Origin: Candidatus Poseidoniales archaeon
GTDB taxonomy: Archaea > Thermoplasmatota > Poseidoniia > Poseidoniales > Poseidoniaceae
Assembly (NCBI GenBank): GCA_012959275.1
Contig: DUDM01000003.1
Coordinates: forward strand, 1-46,089
Direction of reading: 5' to 3'
DNA: 46,089 bases
Shown: positions 34,302-41,251 of the stretch, one piece after another
Layout of the letters: each line of letters opens with the position of its first letter
Numbering within the stretch: position 1 is the first letter of the stretch
Notes under the pieces: generated by a model
Database searches by the model: none
Told to the model about the DNA's origin: nothing
What the model saw: the letters and a program-made list of their open reading frames with translations, nothing else
Program-made: the position numbers and the translations under genes

Positions 34302-34934
34302 ATGGAAAAAGAATATGAGATGAAAAATGAAGAAGAGAATGGGAAAGAAGATAGTGAGGGAAAGGAGTTGGTGAAATGGTTGATTGATTCGATTATCAAT
34401 GGAAGAGGGTATGAGGAAATCGAAACCAAAATATCACTTGAATCTGACAATACTTCCGCTGAATACGTGTGGAACGAAATCGCTCTGGGACTGATAGAGT
34501 GGGCATCCGTTCAGAAGAACATATTCTGGGCAATCTCCGCATTTGACTTTGCCTCCACCATGTACGGTCTTGCAGGAAAGGAACATGATGTCAGTAGGAT
34601 TCACTGTCTGTTCACTCTTGCAAAAATCTATTCTGACCAAGGAGGACTATCACGTAAGTTCAAACTCTTTGAACAGGTTATTGAGGAAACGAAGTCAATG
34701 ATAGATTCTGGAGACACAAACAAATCTGTCTACTATTACTACTCCAGAGGGTTGAATAGAATTGCAAATCTACATAATAATTGGGGCAACCAAGAAGAGG
34801 CAGAGAAATATTATCGTGAACTGATTGCTGCTGCGCCCCTCGGTAATGAAGAAGAAACTATTCAAAACCTGATTAACGGCAATGCGCCTGGGTTCTATGA
34901 AAAAAATCCTGAGTTAAAGGTTGATTATGAGTAG
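34302..34934 (+). CDS. Accessory cassette protein D (TPR-like)
   Basis: About 210 residues, soluble. The N-terminal 20 residues are highly charged. The rest is all helix with TPR-like periodicity: WNEIALGLIEWASVQKNIFW, AFDFASTMYGLAGKEHDVS, FTLAKIYSDQGGLSRKFKLF and LNRIANLHNNWGNQEEAEKYYRELIAAAP. The start is the ATG at 34302, set by AGGTGAT five to eleven bases upstream; an in-frame ATG at 34284 lacks such a site. It ends at 34934 where its last codons (GAG TAG) lie in a direct repeat of the tRNA-Gln 3' boundary. It may be the scaffold partner of genes A-C. Confidence 0.7.
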   Translation: MEKEYEMKNEEENGKEDSEGKELVKWLIDSIINGRGYEEIETKISLESDNTSAEYVWNEIALGLIEWASVQKNIFWAISAFDFASTMYGLAGKEHDVSRIHCLFTLAKIYSDQGGLSRKFKLFEQVIEETKSMIDSGDTNKSVYYYYSRGLNRIANLHNNWGNQEEAEKYYRELIAAAPLGNEEETIQNLINGNAPGFYEKNPELKVDYE

Positions 34935-34937
34935 CCC
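34921..34937. repeat. Direct repeat of tRNA-Gln 3' boundary (att-like, distal copy)
   Basis: These 17 bases match 35070-35086 at 15 positions, including an exact GAGTAGCCC that spans the discriminator and five acceptor bases of tRNA-Gln. The spacing (149 bp) is close to that of the exact repeats flanking the tRNA-Leu element (156 bp). It contains the stop codon of cassette gene D. Confidence 0.5.
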
Positions 34938-35080
34938 TAAAGGTGATCTTTATGTTCCAGAAATCACGCTAAGTGATAATAGGTTATGATTTCTGAACCG
35001 ACGCGTGAACAGCCATGATGTTGACTGATGTTCAGTTCACGCTAGGTTCAAATCCGTCAGAGACGCTTATTGATGTTGAG
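34938..35080 (-). mobile_element. tRNA-Gln-adjacent triple-hairpin element (unrecognised)
   Basis: Three consecutive inverted repeats. Hairpin a: GGTTCAAATCCGTCAG at 35045-35060 pairs exactly over 16 bp with 35087-35102, the T-loop, 3' T-stem and first acceptor bases of tRNA-Gln. Hairpin b: 35003-35010 pairs with 35035-35042, extended by GAACC (34995-34999) with GGTTC (35045-35049). Hairpin c: 34954-34966 pairs with 34987-34998 (12 bp, one bulge). Loops carry ACGCTT (35063-35068) and TGATGTT (35071-35077) in a; TGATGTTG (35016-35023), four bases, then ATGTTC (35028-35033) in b; GCT and GTGAT in c. Order, spacing and module sizes match the tRNA-Leu element although the arms differ. No ORF is present. 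Confidence 0.65.
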
Positions 35081-35153
35081 TAGCCCCTGACGGATTTGAA
35101 CCGTCGTCGCAAGATCCAGAGTCTCACATGATGGACCGCTACACTAAGGGGCT
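35081..35153 (-). tRNA. tRNA-Gln (anticodon CUG)
   Basis: Acceptor arms AGCCCCT (35153-35147) and AGGGGCT (35088-35082) pair over 7 bp; discriminator A is from base 35081. The anticodon loop CTCTGGA gives CUG (Gln), closed by a stem TGAGA/TCTTG with two G-U pairs. The T-arm GACGG-TTCAAAT-CCGTC is intact. CCA is not encoded. The Gln assignment rests on the loop frame; the sequence body also looks like archaeal tRNA-Gln. Confidence 0.92.
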
Positions 35154-35202
35154 TTCAGGGCGCCGTGATGCCTTGCATATTTCAATTCAACCTGTACTGT
35201 CA

Positions 35203-35364
35203 TTAGGCAAGCCTGTGCATGAACCAGCGCGAGATACTGGCAATCATTAGGAAGGCGATGAACCAGCCTGTTGCTAACTTACCAATGGCTCTCCTCTTGC
35301 CCTTGACTACTTCTTCTTCGGCCATCTGCTCAAGCAGTGGGGCGAGGGGGTCAGCGCGGCTCAT
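35203..35364 (-). CDS. Small membrane protein
   Basis: A 53-residue protein with a charged N-terminal half (LLEQMAEEEVVKGKRRAIGK) and one C-terminal membrane helix (about 31-47, ATGWFIAFLMIASISRWF). It resembles a small single-pass or tail-anchored protein of unknown function. It is divergent from the Nudix-MBL gene and lies upstream of tRNA-Gln on the same strand. The ATG ending at 35364 leaves room for promoters; an ATG at 35415 would put the two divergent starts only three bases apart. The overlapping plus-strand frame looks less protein-like. Confidence 0.5.
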   Translation of the reverse strand: MSRADPLAPLLEQMAEEEVVKGKRRAIGKLATGWFIAFLMIASISRWFMHRLA

Positions 35365-35418
35365 GTTAGAGGCGATGAGGGAGGATGGCTTGAAGCCCAC
35401 TTCCTCTTCGTGCATTCG

Positions 35419-36957
35419 ATGAGCGAGCCTCCCAGAGGAATGGACATCCGCGGAGTGGAAGCCAGAGCGGCGCGTCCAAGTGCATCTTTGATGCTGACAA
35501 GGGATGGCGATGAGGGAGTTGAATTATTGCTGGCTCGCCGTGTAGATGAACTTCCAGCCTTTCCAGGATACTGGGCATTTCCAGGGGGTGGGATAGGGCG
35601 AGTTGACCGAAGTGCAGTAGAATTGATTCCATCATTGGCTCAAATGGAAGATGCTGTAGAGGCTGCGACCCATGCCGGAATGCATCGTGAATTAGTTGAA
35701 GAATTAGGATTCGCAGTATCTGAAAGAGGTCAATTATTCCGTGTCAATCCTGCCTTGAGAGACAGAATACTCGCTGATAAATCAGAATGGATGAAGGCGG
35801 TAATGTCCGGTGATTTACCCTTGCAAGTCGATGCTTTCATTGAATTGACGCGACGTACAACTCCAGAATTTGCCTCTATGCGTTTTGAGAATCGGTTTAT
35901 GTTCATGCATTGTACTTCAGAAGTCCCAGAACCAGCCTTGGAGGGTCAAACTGAGTTTGATGAGTTCCGTTGGATTAAACCTTCAATTGCATTGCAAGAA
36001 TGGTATGCAAATGAAATAAAAATACCTCCTCCAATTGTGACAATTTTACAGGAAGTAGTAGATTTACAATCTGAGTTTTCTTCAATGCAAGAAATTGCAG
36101 ATGATATCTGTTTGAGGCAACCTCCTGAGAGGACAATTCTTTTTGCACCTGGGGTTGAATGTATTCCAATCCCTACCGCTACCTTACCTCCTGCTACAAC
36201 CACCAATTCTTACTTGTTGGGAATGGCCGGTGGAGAGCATATTCTGGTTGACCCTGCTGTCAGGAGTGAAGAGGGGATTGCCCGAATTTCGCGTGCACTA
36301 CAACGAATGAGTGATTCAGGAGGTACTTTGCTTGCTTACTTATTCACCCATCGGCACATGGACCATTTGGGAGATATTGATGCTCTATTGGCTTTGATGC
36401 CAGCGGAAGTTTGGGCTTCGCAGGAAACTGCTGATGCCTTGGCATCTGGTGCTTCGCGCATTCTTCTTGATGGCGACATCATCGTCTTGAAGAATCCAAC
36501 CGGCAACAGTCTTTGGTCGGCATTGATTACTCCTGGGCATTGTCCTGGACATGTCTGTTTGAATTCAGATGCCGGACTTGTTGTTGGAGATATGGTGGCA
36601 GGAATTGGCACCATCTTGATTCCACCTGCTGAGGGAAATATGGAAGTTTATCTAGAGCAATTACAACGCCTGAATAATATCAATGCCCACTTATTGTTCC
36701 CTGCTCATGGACCAGTGCTTCCTTTGCCGCAAAAGGTCTTCAATCATTACCTGAAGCACCGGCAAATACGCCATGATAAGGTTCTTTCAATCGTTGAAGA
36801 TGGTACTTCTTCACTTGATGACATCGCTCTTCTTGCATATGCCGATACTCCAAATGCACATCCGATTTTGGCTAGACAACAGACTCTCTCTCATTTGCTC
36901 TCTTGGCAACGCTGCTCAAGGATAGATTCACAGGATGGCTTGTGGAGCCCACTCTGA
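35419..36957 (+). CDS. Nudix hydrolase fused to metallo-beta-lactamase-fold hydrolase
   Basis: A 512-residue two-domain protein. Residues about 18-220 are a Nudix domain of the NUDT19/RP2 kind: AFPGGG at 53-58, then an insertion, then the Nudix-box end RELVEELGF at 90-98. Residues about 235-505 are a metallo-beta-lactamase fold of the LACTB2 kind: the metal motif HRHMDH at 311-316, TPGH with His374, Asp391 in VVGDMVAG and His430 in PAHGP. The C-terminal helical part (HRQIRHDKVLSIVEDG) fits a winged helix as in LACTB2. LACTB2 is an endoribonuclease, while NUDT19 acts on CoA. The joint substrate is unknown. Start ATG 35419; a GTG lies nine bases upstream. NFACT follows after 13 bp. Confidence 0.88.
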   Translation: MSEPPRGMDIRGVEARAARPSASLMLTRDGDEGVELLLARRVDELPAFPGYWAFPGGGIGRVDRSAVELIPSLAQMEDAVEAATHAGMHRELVEELGFAVSERGQLFRVNPALRDRILADKSEWMKAVMSGDLPLQVDAFIELTRRTTPEFASMRFENRFMFMHCTSEVPEPALEGQTEFDEFRWIKPSIALQEWYANEIKIPPPIVTILQEVVDLQSEFSSMQEIADDICLRQPPERTILFAPGVECIPIPTATLPPATTTNSYLLGMAGGEHILVDPAVRSEEGIARISRALQRMSDSGGTLLAYLFTHRHMDHLGDIDALLALMPAEVWASQETADALASGASRILLDGDIIVLKNPTGNSLWSALITPGHCPGHVCLNSDAGLVVGDMVAGIGTILIPPAEGNMEVYLEQLQRLNNINAHLLFPAHGPVLPLPQKVFNHYLKHRQIRHDKVLSIVEDGTSSLDDIALLAYADTPNAHPILARQQTLSHLLSWQRCSRIDSQDGLWSPL

Positions 36958-36970
36958 GGCGGGGGTATTC

Positions 36971-39076
36971 ATGCGAGAACAGATGAGTGGTTTTGACATC
37001 CGCAGGATGGTTGCTGAACTGCGACTTCTATGTGGTGGTTGGATGAAAAAAGTATACCAACCCCACCACGAACAATTGGTTATTCGTTTGAATCCCAAAG
37101 AGGGAAAGCAACAGGATTTTATTATCGTTCGAGGCAAGCGAATCTATCTCTCCAATCGAGATAGACCGATGCCCCAACAGCCCAGCCCTTTTGCCATGCT
37201 ACTGCGTAAGCATCTTGGAAATGCTCGCTTTGAATCGGTTGAGCAGCATGGCTTTGATAGGATTTTAGTTCTAACATTTGATTCACGCATGGGTCCTAGA
37301 CATTTGGTCATCGAATGTTTCCGCGATGGAAATGTCATCCTGACCGATGAGAGCCATACCATCATTCAGCCTTTGACCCATGCCAAGTACGCAGGACGAA
37401 CCTTGAAGCGAGGTGAGCCATATCTATTCCCACCAGAAGCTCTTGACCCTCATACTCTGGATGGTGAAGCGATGAAGGAATTGCTCAAAGATAGCGATAG
37501 AGACCTAGTACGAACTCTAGCCGGCAAGGCTAATCTCGGGGGCGCTTATGCCCATGCAGTTTGTTCTTTGGCCAATGCAGAACCATCTGTCATGTCGGTC
37601 GATGCTGATGCAGTCAGTGTATCTGTAGCCTTGCAGAGTTTGTTAAGTGATTTATCAGAAGGTAGCGGTGCTTGGTTGATTCTTTCAGATGATGCACCCG
37701 AAATAGAGGAAGACAAGGATTACTCTGAGCATGTCGTCGAAGCAACCCCGCTCTTATTACCAGCCCACGAAGGCAAGAAAACCATTGCAATGCCTTCGAT
37801 GGCAATCGCCATTGATACATGGAGAGGGGCCCATGACGCTTTTGCTCTTGCTAGGAGAGAGGAAGAGATGGCCAAGACTACTTCACAAGGACGGATGGCA
37901 AGTAGCCCAGTTGAAACCCTAGAACGTCGTTTAGCCCAACAAGAATCAGCCTTGGAAAAATTCACTGTCCAAGTTGAGAAAATGCAATCCCTTGGCCTTG
38001 AGATAACCGAAGCATGGACACACGTGGAAAGTCTACTTCATCAAACTAGAGAAGCGGTGGAAAGCATAGGCTGGAAGGGCGTTAAATCCTTAGTCAAAGA
38101 TATGGAATGGATCGAGGCGGCCAATCCTGCCGAGCGCAGTATAACGGCAATTCTTCCCGCAGAAGATGGTTCAGCAACTGGTTCGAGAGTAGAATTGAGC
38201 CTTGATGAAACCGTCCATCAAAATGCTCAACGCTGGTTCGAAAAGGGGCGTAAACAGAAAGAGAAGGGTGCAGGAGCAGTAGAAGCAGTAGAAGTTACTC
38301 GCAGACAACTCGCAAAGGCCCGTAAAAACGCCTTGAAGATAGAAACCAGTGGACGCCTTGCAGGAGTAAAACGTTCTAGACGCCTTTGGTTTGAAAATCA
38401 CCGTTGGACAATTCTCGATGGCATGCATCTTATGGTTGGAGGAAGGGATGCAAAAGGCAATGACATGTTAGTAAAGAAACATCTCCGAAGTGATGACCGC
38501 TATGTTCACGCCGACCTTCACGGCGCAGCATCTGGAATAATGAAATTAAAGGCTGGATTCATTGAGGATTTACATCCCCCATCCACTTTACCAGAAGGTG
38601 TTCCAGCCTTCCGTTTGGTCGACGAGATTGGAGTCGCTGAATTTAGTGAAGCGGCCCAACAACAAGCAGTCTCAATGTCACTGGCTTGGAGTAGAGCATG
38701 GAATGCAGGACGAGCAGGAGGTACGGTGTTCTGGGCAAAGCCAGGGCAAGTATCCAAGACCGCAGAATCTGGCGAATACATTGGCAAAGGAGCATTCATA
38801 ATCCGTGGTCAGAGAAACTGGCATCGCGATGTACAATTGGATTTAGCAATCGGATTAGTTTGCATCAATTCGGTGCCATTATTGATGTGTGGTGAGAGGG
38901 ATATGGTCGAGAAAATTTGTGATAGATGGGCATCCATAACCCCCGGTCGAGAAAAGAAAGATGCATTAGCAGTTAGGATTGCTAAGGCAACAGGATTGTC
39001 AACAGATGATATTTTGCCGGTTGTTCCAGGTAGTTGTGATGTTGGTAAGGACCATGGATTATTCAAATTTGGATGA
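36971..39076 (+). CDS. rqcH: NFACT/NEMF-family ribosome quality control protein (Rqc2/RqcH homolog)
   Basis: About 701 residues. The NFACT-N domain opens MSGFDIRRMVAELRLLCGGWMKKVYQ. A helix-hairpin region and a central coiled coil (about 310-365, LERRLAQQESALEKFTVQVE) follow. The NFACT-R/DUF814 domain has RRLWFENHRWTILDGMHLMV, GGRDAKGNDMLVKKHL, YVHADLHGAASGIM and KPGQVSKTAESGEYIGKGAF, then FIIRGQRNW. The protein binds stalled 50S subunits with peptidyl-tRNA. The usual Asp-Arg pair of the N-domain is FRDGN here (117-121), as if swapped to Arg-Asp. ATG at 36971 or 36983. The stop overlaps the convergent thiolase end by 14 bp. Confidence 0.93.
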   Translation: MREQMSGFDIRRMVAELRLLCGGWMKKVYQPHHEQLVIRLNPKEGKQQDFIIVRGKRIYLSNRDRPMPQQPSPFAMLLRKHLGNARFESVEQHGFDRILVLTFDSRMGPRHLVIECFRDGNVILTDESHTIIQPLTHAKYAGRTLKRGEPYLFPPEALDPHTLDGEAMKELLKDSDRDLVRTLAGKANLGGAYAHAVCSLANAEPSVMSVDADAVSVSVALQSLLSDLSEGSGAWLILSDDAPEIEEDKDYSEHVVEATPLLLPAHEGKKTIAMPSMAIAIDTWRGAHDAFALARREEEMAKTTSQGRMASSPVETLERRLAQQESALEKFTVQVEKMQSLGLEITEAWTHVESLLHQTREAVESIGWKGVKSLVKDMEWIEAANPAERSITAILPAEDGSATGSRVELSLDETVHQNAQRWFEKGRKQKEKGAGAVEAVEVTRRQLAKARKNALKIETSGRLAGVKRSRRLWFENHRWTILDGMHLMVGGRDAKGNDMLVKKHLRSDDRYVHADLHGAASGIMKLKAGFIEDLHPPSTLPEGVPAFRLVDEIGVAEFSEAAQQQAVSMSLAWSRAWNAGRAGGTVFWAKPGQVSKTAESGEYIGKGAFIIRGQRNWHRDVQLDLAIGLVCINSVPLLMCGERDMVEKICDRWASITPGREKKDALAVRIAKATGLSTDDILPVVPGSCDVGKDHGLFKFG

Positions 39077-40247
39077 GCATTGCAACAGCATTACCGCCAC
39101 CAAGACATAGTGTTACGATTCCACTATTCAACTCCAATCTTCTCATCGCTCCAATCATGGAGATTAAGCAACGAGTTCCACTGGCTCCTAATGGATGGCC
39201 AAGTGCAACAGCCCCCCCATGGACGTTGAATTTATCATCTGAAATCCCAATGACCTTGGCAACTGAACATGATGCAGCAGCAAAGGCCTCGTTATGCTCA
39301 TACAGGTCAACATCATCAACAGCCAAATCATTGCGCGTTAATAGCATCTGAATCGCAGGAATTGGCGCACTCATGACCTTTGCAGGTTCAACCCCGCAGG
39401 TTACTTGGTCAACGATTGTACAGATTATTTCCCACCCTTGTTCTTCAGCGAGCGCGCGGTCTACAACCAATACTGCCGCCGCTCCATCAGAAATCTGACT
39501 TGCATTACCAGCAGTTACCTGTCCATCTTTGTCGAAGGCCGCTCGTAATTTTCCAAGACTTTCCATGCTTGTTTCTCCCCTGAAGCCTTCATCTCTCTCA
39601 ATCAATATTGGGTCTTTGCGTCGTTGTGGTACGGAAACTGGTACAACTTCCCAATCAAACCAGCCATTATCCCAGGCTTGTGCAGCACGAGTATGACTGC
39701 GAACTGAGAATGAATCAGCATCCTCTCTACTGATTCCATGTTCCTTGGCAACCGTTTCGCCAGTATTGCCCATATGCACGTTATTGTAGACATCCCACAA
39801 ACCATCATGAATTAGAGAATCATGCATTTCAAAATCCCCAAGTCTGCGCCTTTTGCGTCCATCCTTGATGAAATGCGGTGCCTTTGACATCGACTCCATT
39901 CCGCCAGCAATGATGCAGCGGTGTTCACCTGCTCTGATGGCGGTTGCAGCCAGCATGACGGTTTTCAATCCAGAGCCGCAAACCTTGTTGATAGTTGTAG
40001 CAGCGATTGAATTTGGAAGTCCTGCTCCTAAAGCGACTTGTCTTGCAGGCGCTTGGCCAGCACCTGCTTGCAGAACTTGGCCGAATAATACCTCATCAAC
40101 CATGCCAACATCAACGCCACTGCGCTCAATAACGGCCTTGACAGCAACAACTCCAAGGTCAACAGCACTCATCGAAGAAAGGCCACCAAGGAACTTGCCA
40201 ATTGGTGTTCTTGCAACTGCGCAAATAACCGGCTCAGGCTGCCTCAT
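39063..40247 (-). CDS. Thiolase (acetyl-CoA C-acyltransferase)
   Basis: A 394-residue thiolase, forming or cleaving 3-oxoacyl-CoA (acetoacetyl-CoA for mevalonate synthesis, or longer chains in beta-oxidation). The nucleophile is Cys90 in INKVCGSGLKTVM. The GHP motif with His351 (VALGHPLGASG) and the second catalytic Cys381 (LCLGGGNAVAM) are intact, as is NEAFAAA. Length and motif spacing match bacterial-type AtoB/FadA biosynthetic or degradative thiolases, not the archaeal HMG-CoA-linked type. The start is the ATG ending at 40247 (MRQPEPVICAVARTPIGKF); longer frames would overlap the divergent RNase PH gene. The two start codons are 76 bp apart. Confidence 0.93.
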   Translation of the reverse strand: MRQPEPVICAVARTPIGKFLGGLSSMSAVDLGVVAVKAVIERSGVDVGMVDEVLFGQVLQAGAGQAPARQVALGAGLPNSIAATTINKVCGSGLKTVMLAATAIRAGEHRCIIAGGMESMSKAPHFIKDGRKRRRLGDFEMHDSLIHDGLWDVYNNVHMGNTGETVAKEHGISREDADSFSVRSHTRAAQAWDNGWFDWEVVPVSVPQRRKDPILIERDEGFRGETSMESLGKLRAAFDKDGQVTAGNASQISDGAAAVLVVDRALAEEQGWEIICTIVDQVTCGVEPAKVMSAPIPAIQMLLTRNDLAVDDVDLYEHNEAFAAASCSVAKVIGISDDKFNVHGGAVALGHPLGASGTRCLISMIGAMRRLELNSGIVTLCLGGGNAVAMLIQI

Positions 40248-40323
40248 GGATTTTCCAGAGGCCTCCCTTTCTTCAACTTGAGGTATACGAAGGGTTGATT
40301 GAGCAAGGGCCATCGCCCAGCCC

Positions 40324-41148
40324 ATGGCCAAATTCAAAACCGGTGTAGAAACAGACCGTGACCCAAACCAGATGAGAGGGGTATCAGTGGAATTCGATTT
40401 CACTTCCAATGCTCTCGTGTCTCTTCTTTACAAGCAAGGAGATACCGTTGTTCTTGTCTGCGTCTCTAAGGATGCACGCCTCCCTGGCTGGTTCCCTCGA
40501 GATTCTACCAAGGGCTGGGTCAATGCTGAATATTCGCTCCTCCCTGGTTCAACCGATTCTCGCTTCCGTCGTGAGCGCAGAGGTGCAAAAGGCCGAACCT
40601 TCGAAATCGAGAGGCTAATCGCCCGTTCACTGCGTGCAGCAGTCGACCTTGAGGCGCTTGGACCTATCTCATTGAATGTCGATTGTGATATCCTCAATGC
40701 TGATGGAGGCACCCGCTGTGCTTCGATAACAGCAGCAGGAATTGCCCTTCGCCTTGCAGTGCGCAGACTAATCTCTTCAGGCACTTGCTTACCTCTTGAA
40801 CAACGTCCGACCTTCGAGCAGAGCCGTGCAGGTTTCATTCCTGCTGCCCTAACTGGTGATGCAGCAACTGCTCATGAAAATGCAGTCATGGAACACGATA
40901 TCGCCGCCATCAGCGTCGGTCTGATAGACGGAGCGACTTGGCTCGACCTCGATTATATCCTCGACAGTAATGCTGATGTGGACATGAATGTCATCATGAC
41001 CAGCGATGACCGTTTCGTTGAGATTCAAGGTACTGGCGAAGAAGCAACATATTCTCGAGCCGAGAATGATGCATTACTCAACCTTGCAGAGAAAGGACTT
41101 GCAGAGTTACATGCCTTACAAGTCTCGCTTCTTAGTGACGTAAACTGA
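40324..41148 (+). CDS. rph: RNase PH (bacterial type)
   Basis: A 274-residue phosphorolytic 3'-5' exoribonuclease. Matches to bacterial RNase PH are long: KGWVNAEYSLLPGSTDSR, GRTFEIERLIARSLRAAVDL, NVDCDILNADGGTRCASIT and the C-terminal AAISVGLIDGATWLDLDYIL, DSNADVDMNVIM and FVEIQGTGEEATYSRAE. The N-terminal 'RPDGR' segment is diverged (ETDRDPNQMRGVSVEFD). It is not the exosome core protein Rrp41, which lacks the long VDMNVVMT-like motif in this form. Substrate would be tRNA precursors' 3' ends, using phosphate. It is divergent from the thiolase gene. No SD sequence is seen. Confidence 0.9.
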   Translation: MAKFKTGVETDRDPNQMRGVSVEFDFTSNALVSLLYKQGDTVVLVCVSKDARLPGWFPRDSTKGWVNAEYSLLPGSTDSRFRRERRGAKGRTFEIERLIARSLRAAVDLEALGPISLNVDCDILNADGGTRCASITAAGIALRLAVRRLISSGTCLPLEQRPTFEQSRAGFIPAALTGDAATAHENAVMEHDIAAISVGLIDGATWLDLDYILDSNADVDMNVIMTSDDRFVEIQGTGEEATYSRAENDALLNLAEKGLAELHALQVSLLSDVN

Positions 41149-41251
41149 GTGAGGGGATTTTCAAACCAAAGACAGACCTCAAGATTGGTCCAAGCGTTTG
41201 TCAACTCATTGGACCAACTCATTTCTTACTTGATGAGCCCTCGGTTATGTT

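Noticed and set aside
33638-34304. Strong Shine-Dalgarno sites as a sign of foreign origin of the cassette
   Set aside because: Downstream genes of native operons here, such as phnE, also have GGAGG sites, so this does not discriminate.
35219-35422. Plus-strand frame over the small membrane protein
   Set aside because: It gives no membrane helix or recognisable pattern, whereas the minus-strand frame does.
40324-41148. Exosome subunit Rrp41
   Set aside because: The long C-terminal match to bacterial RNase PH (DSNADVDMNVIM) fits better.
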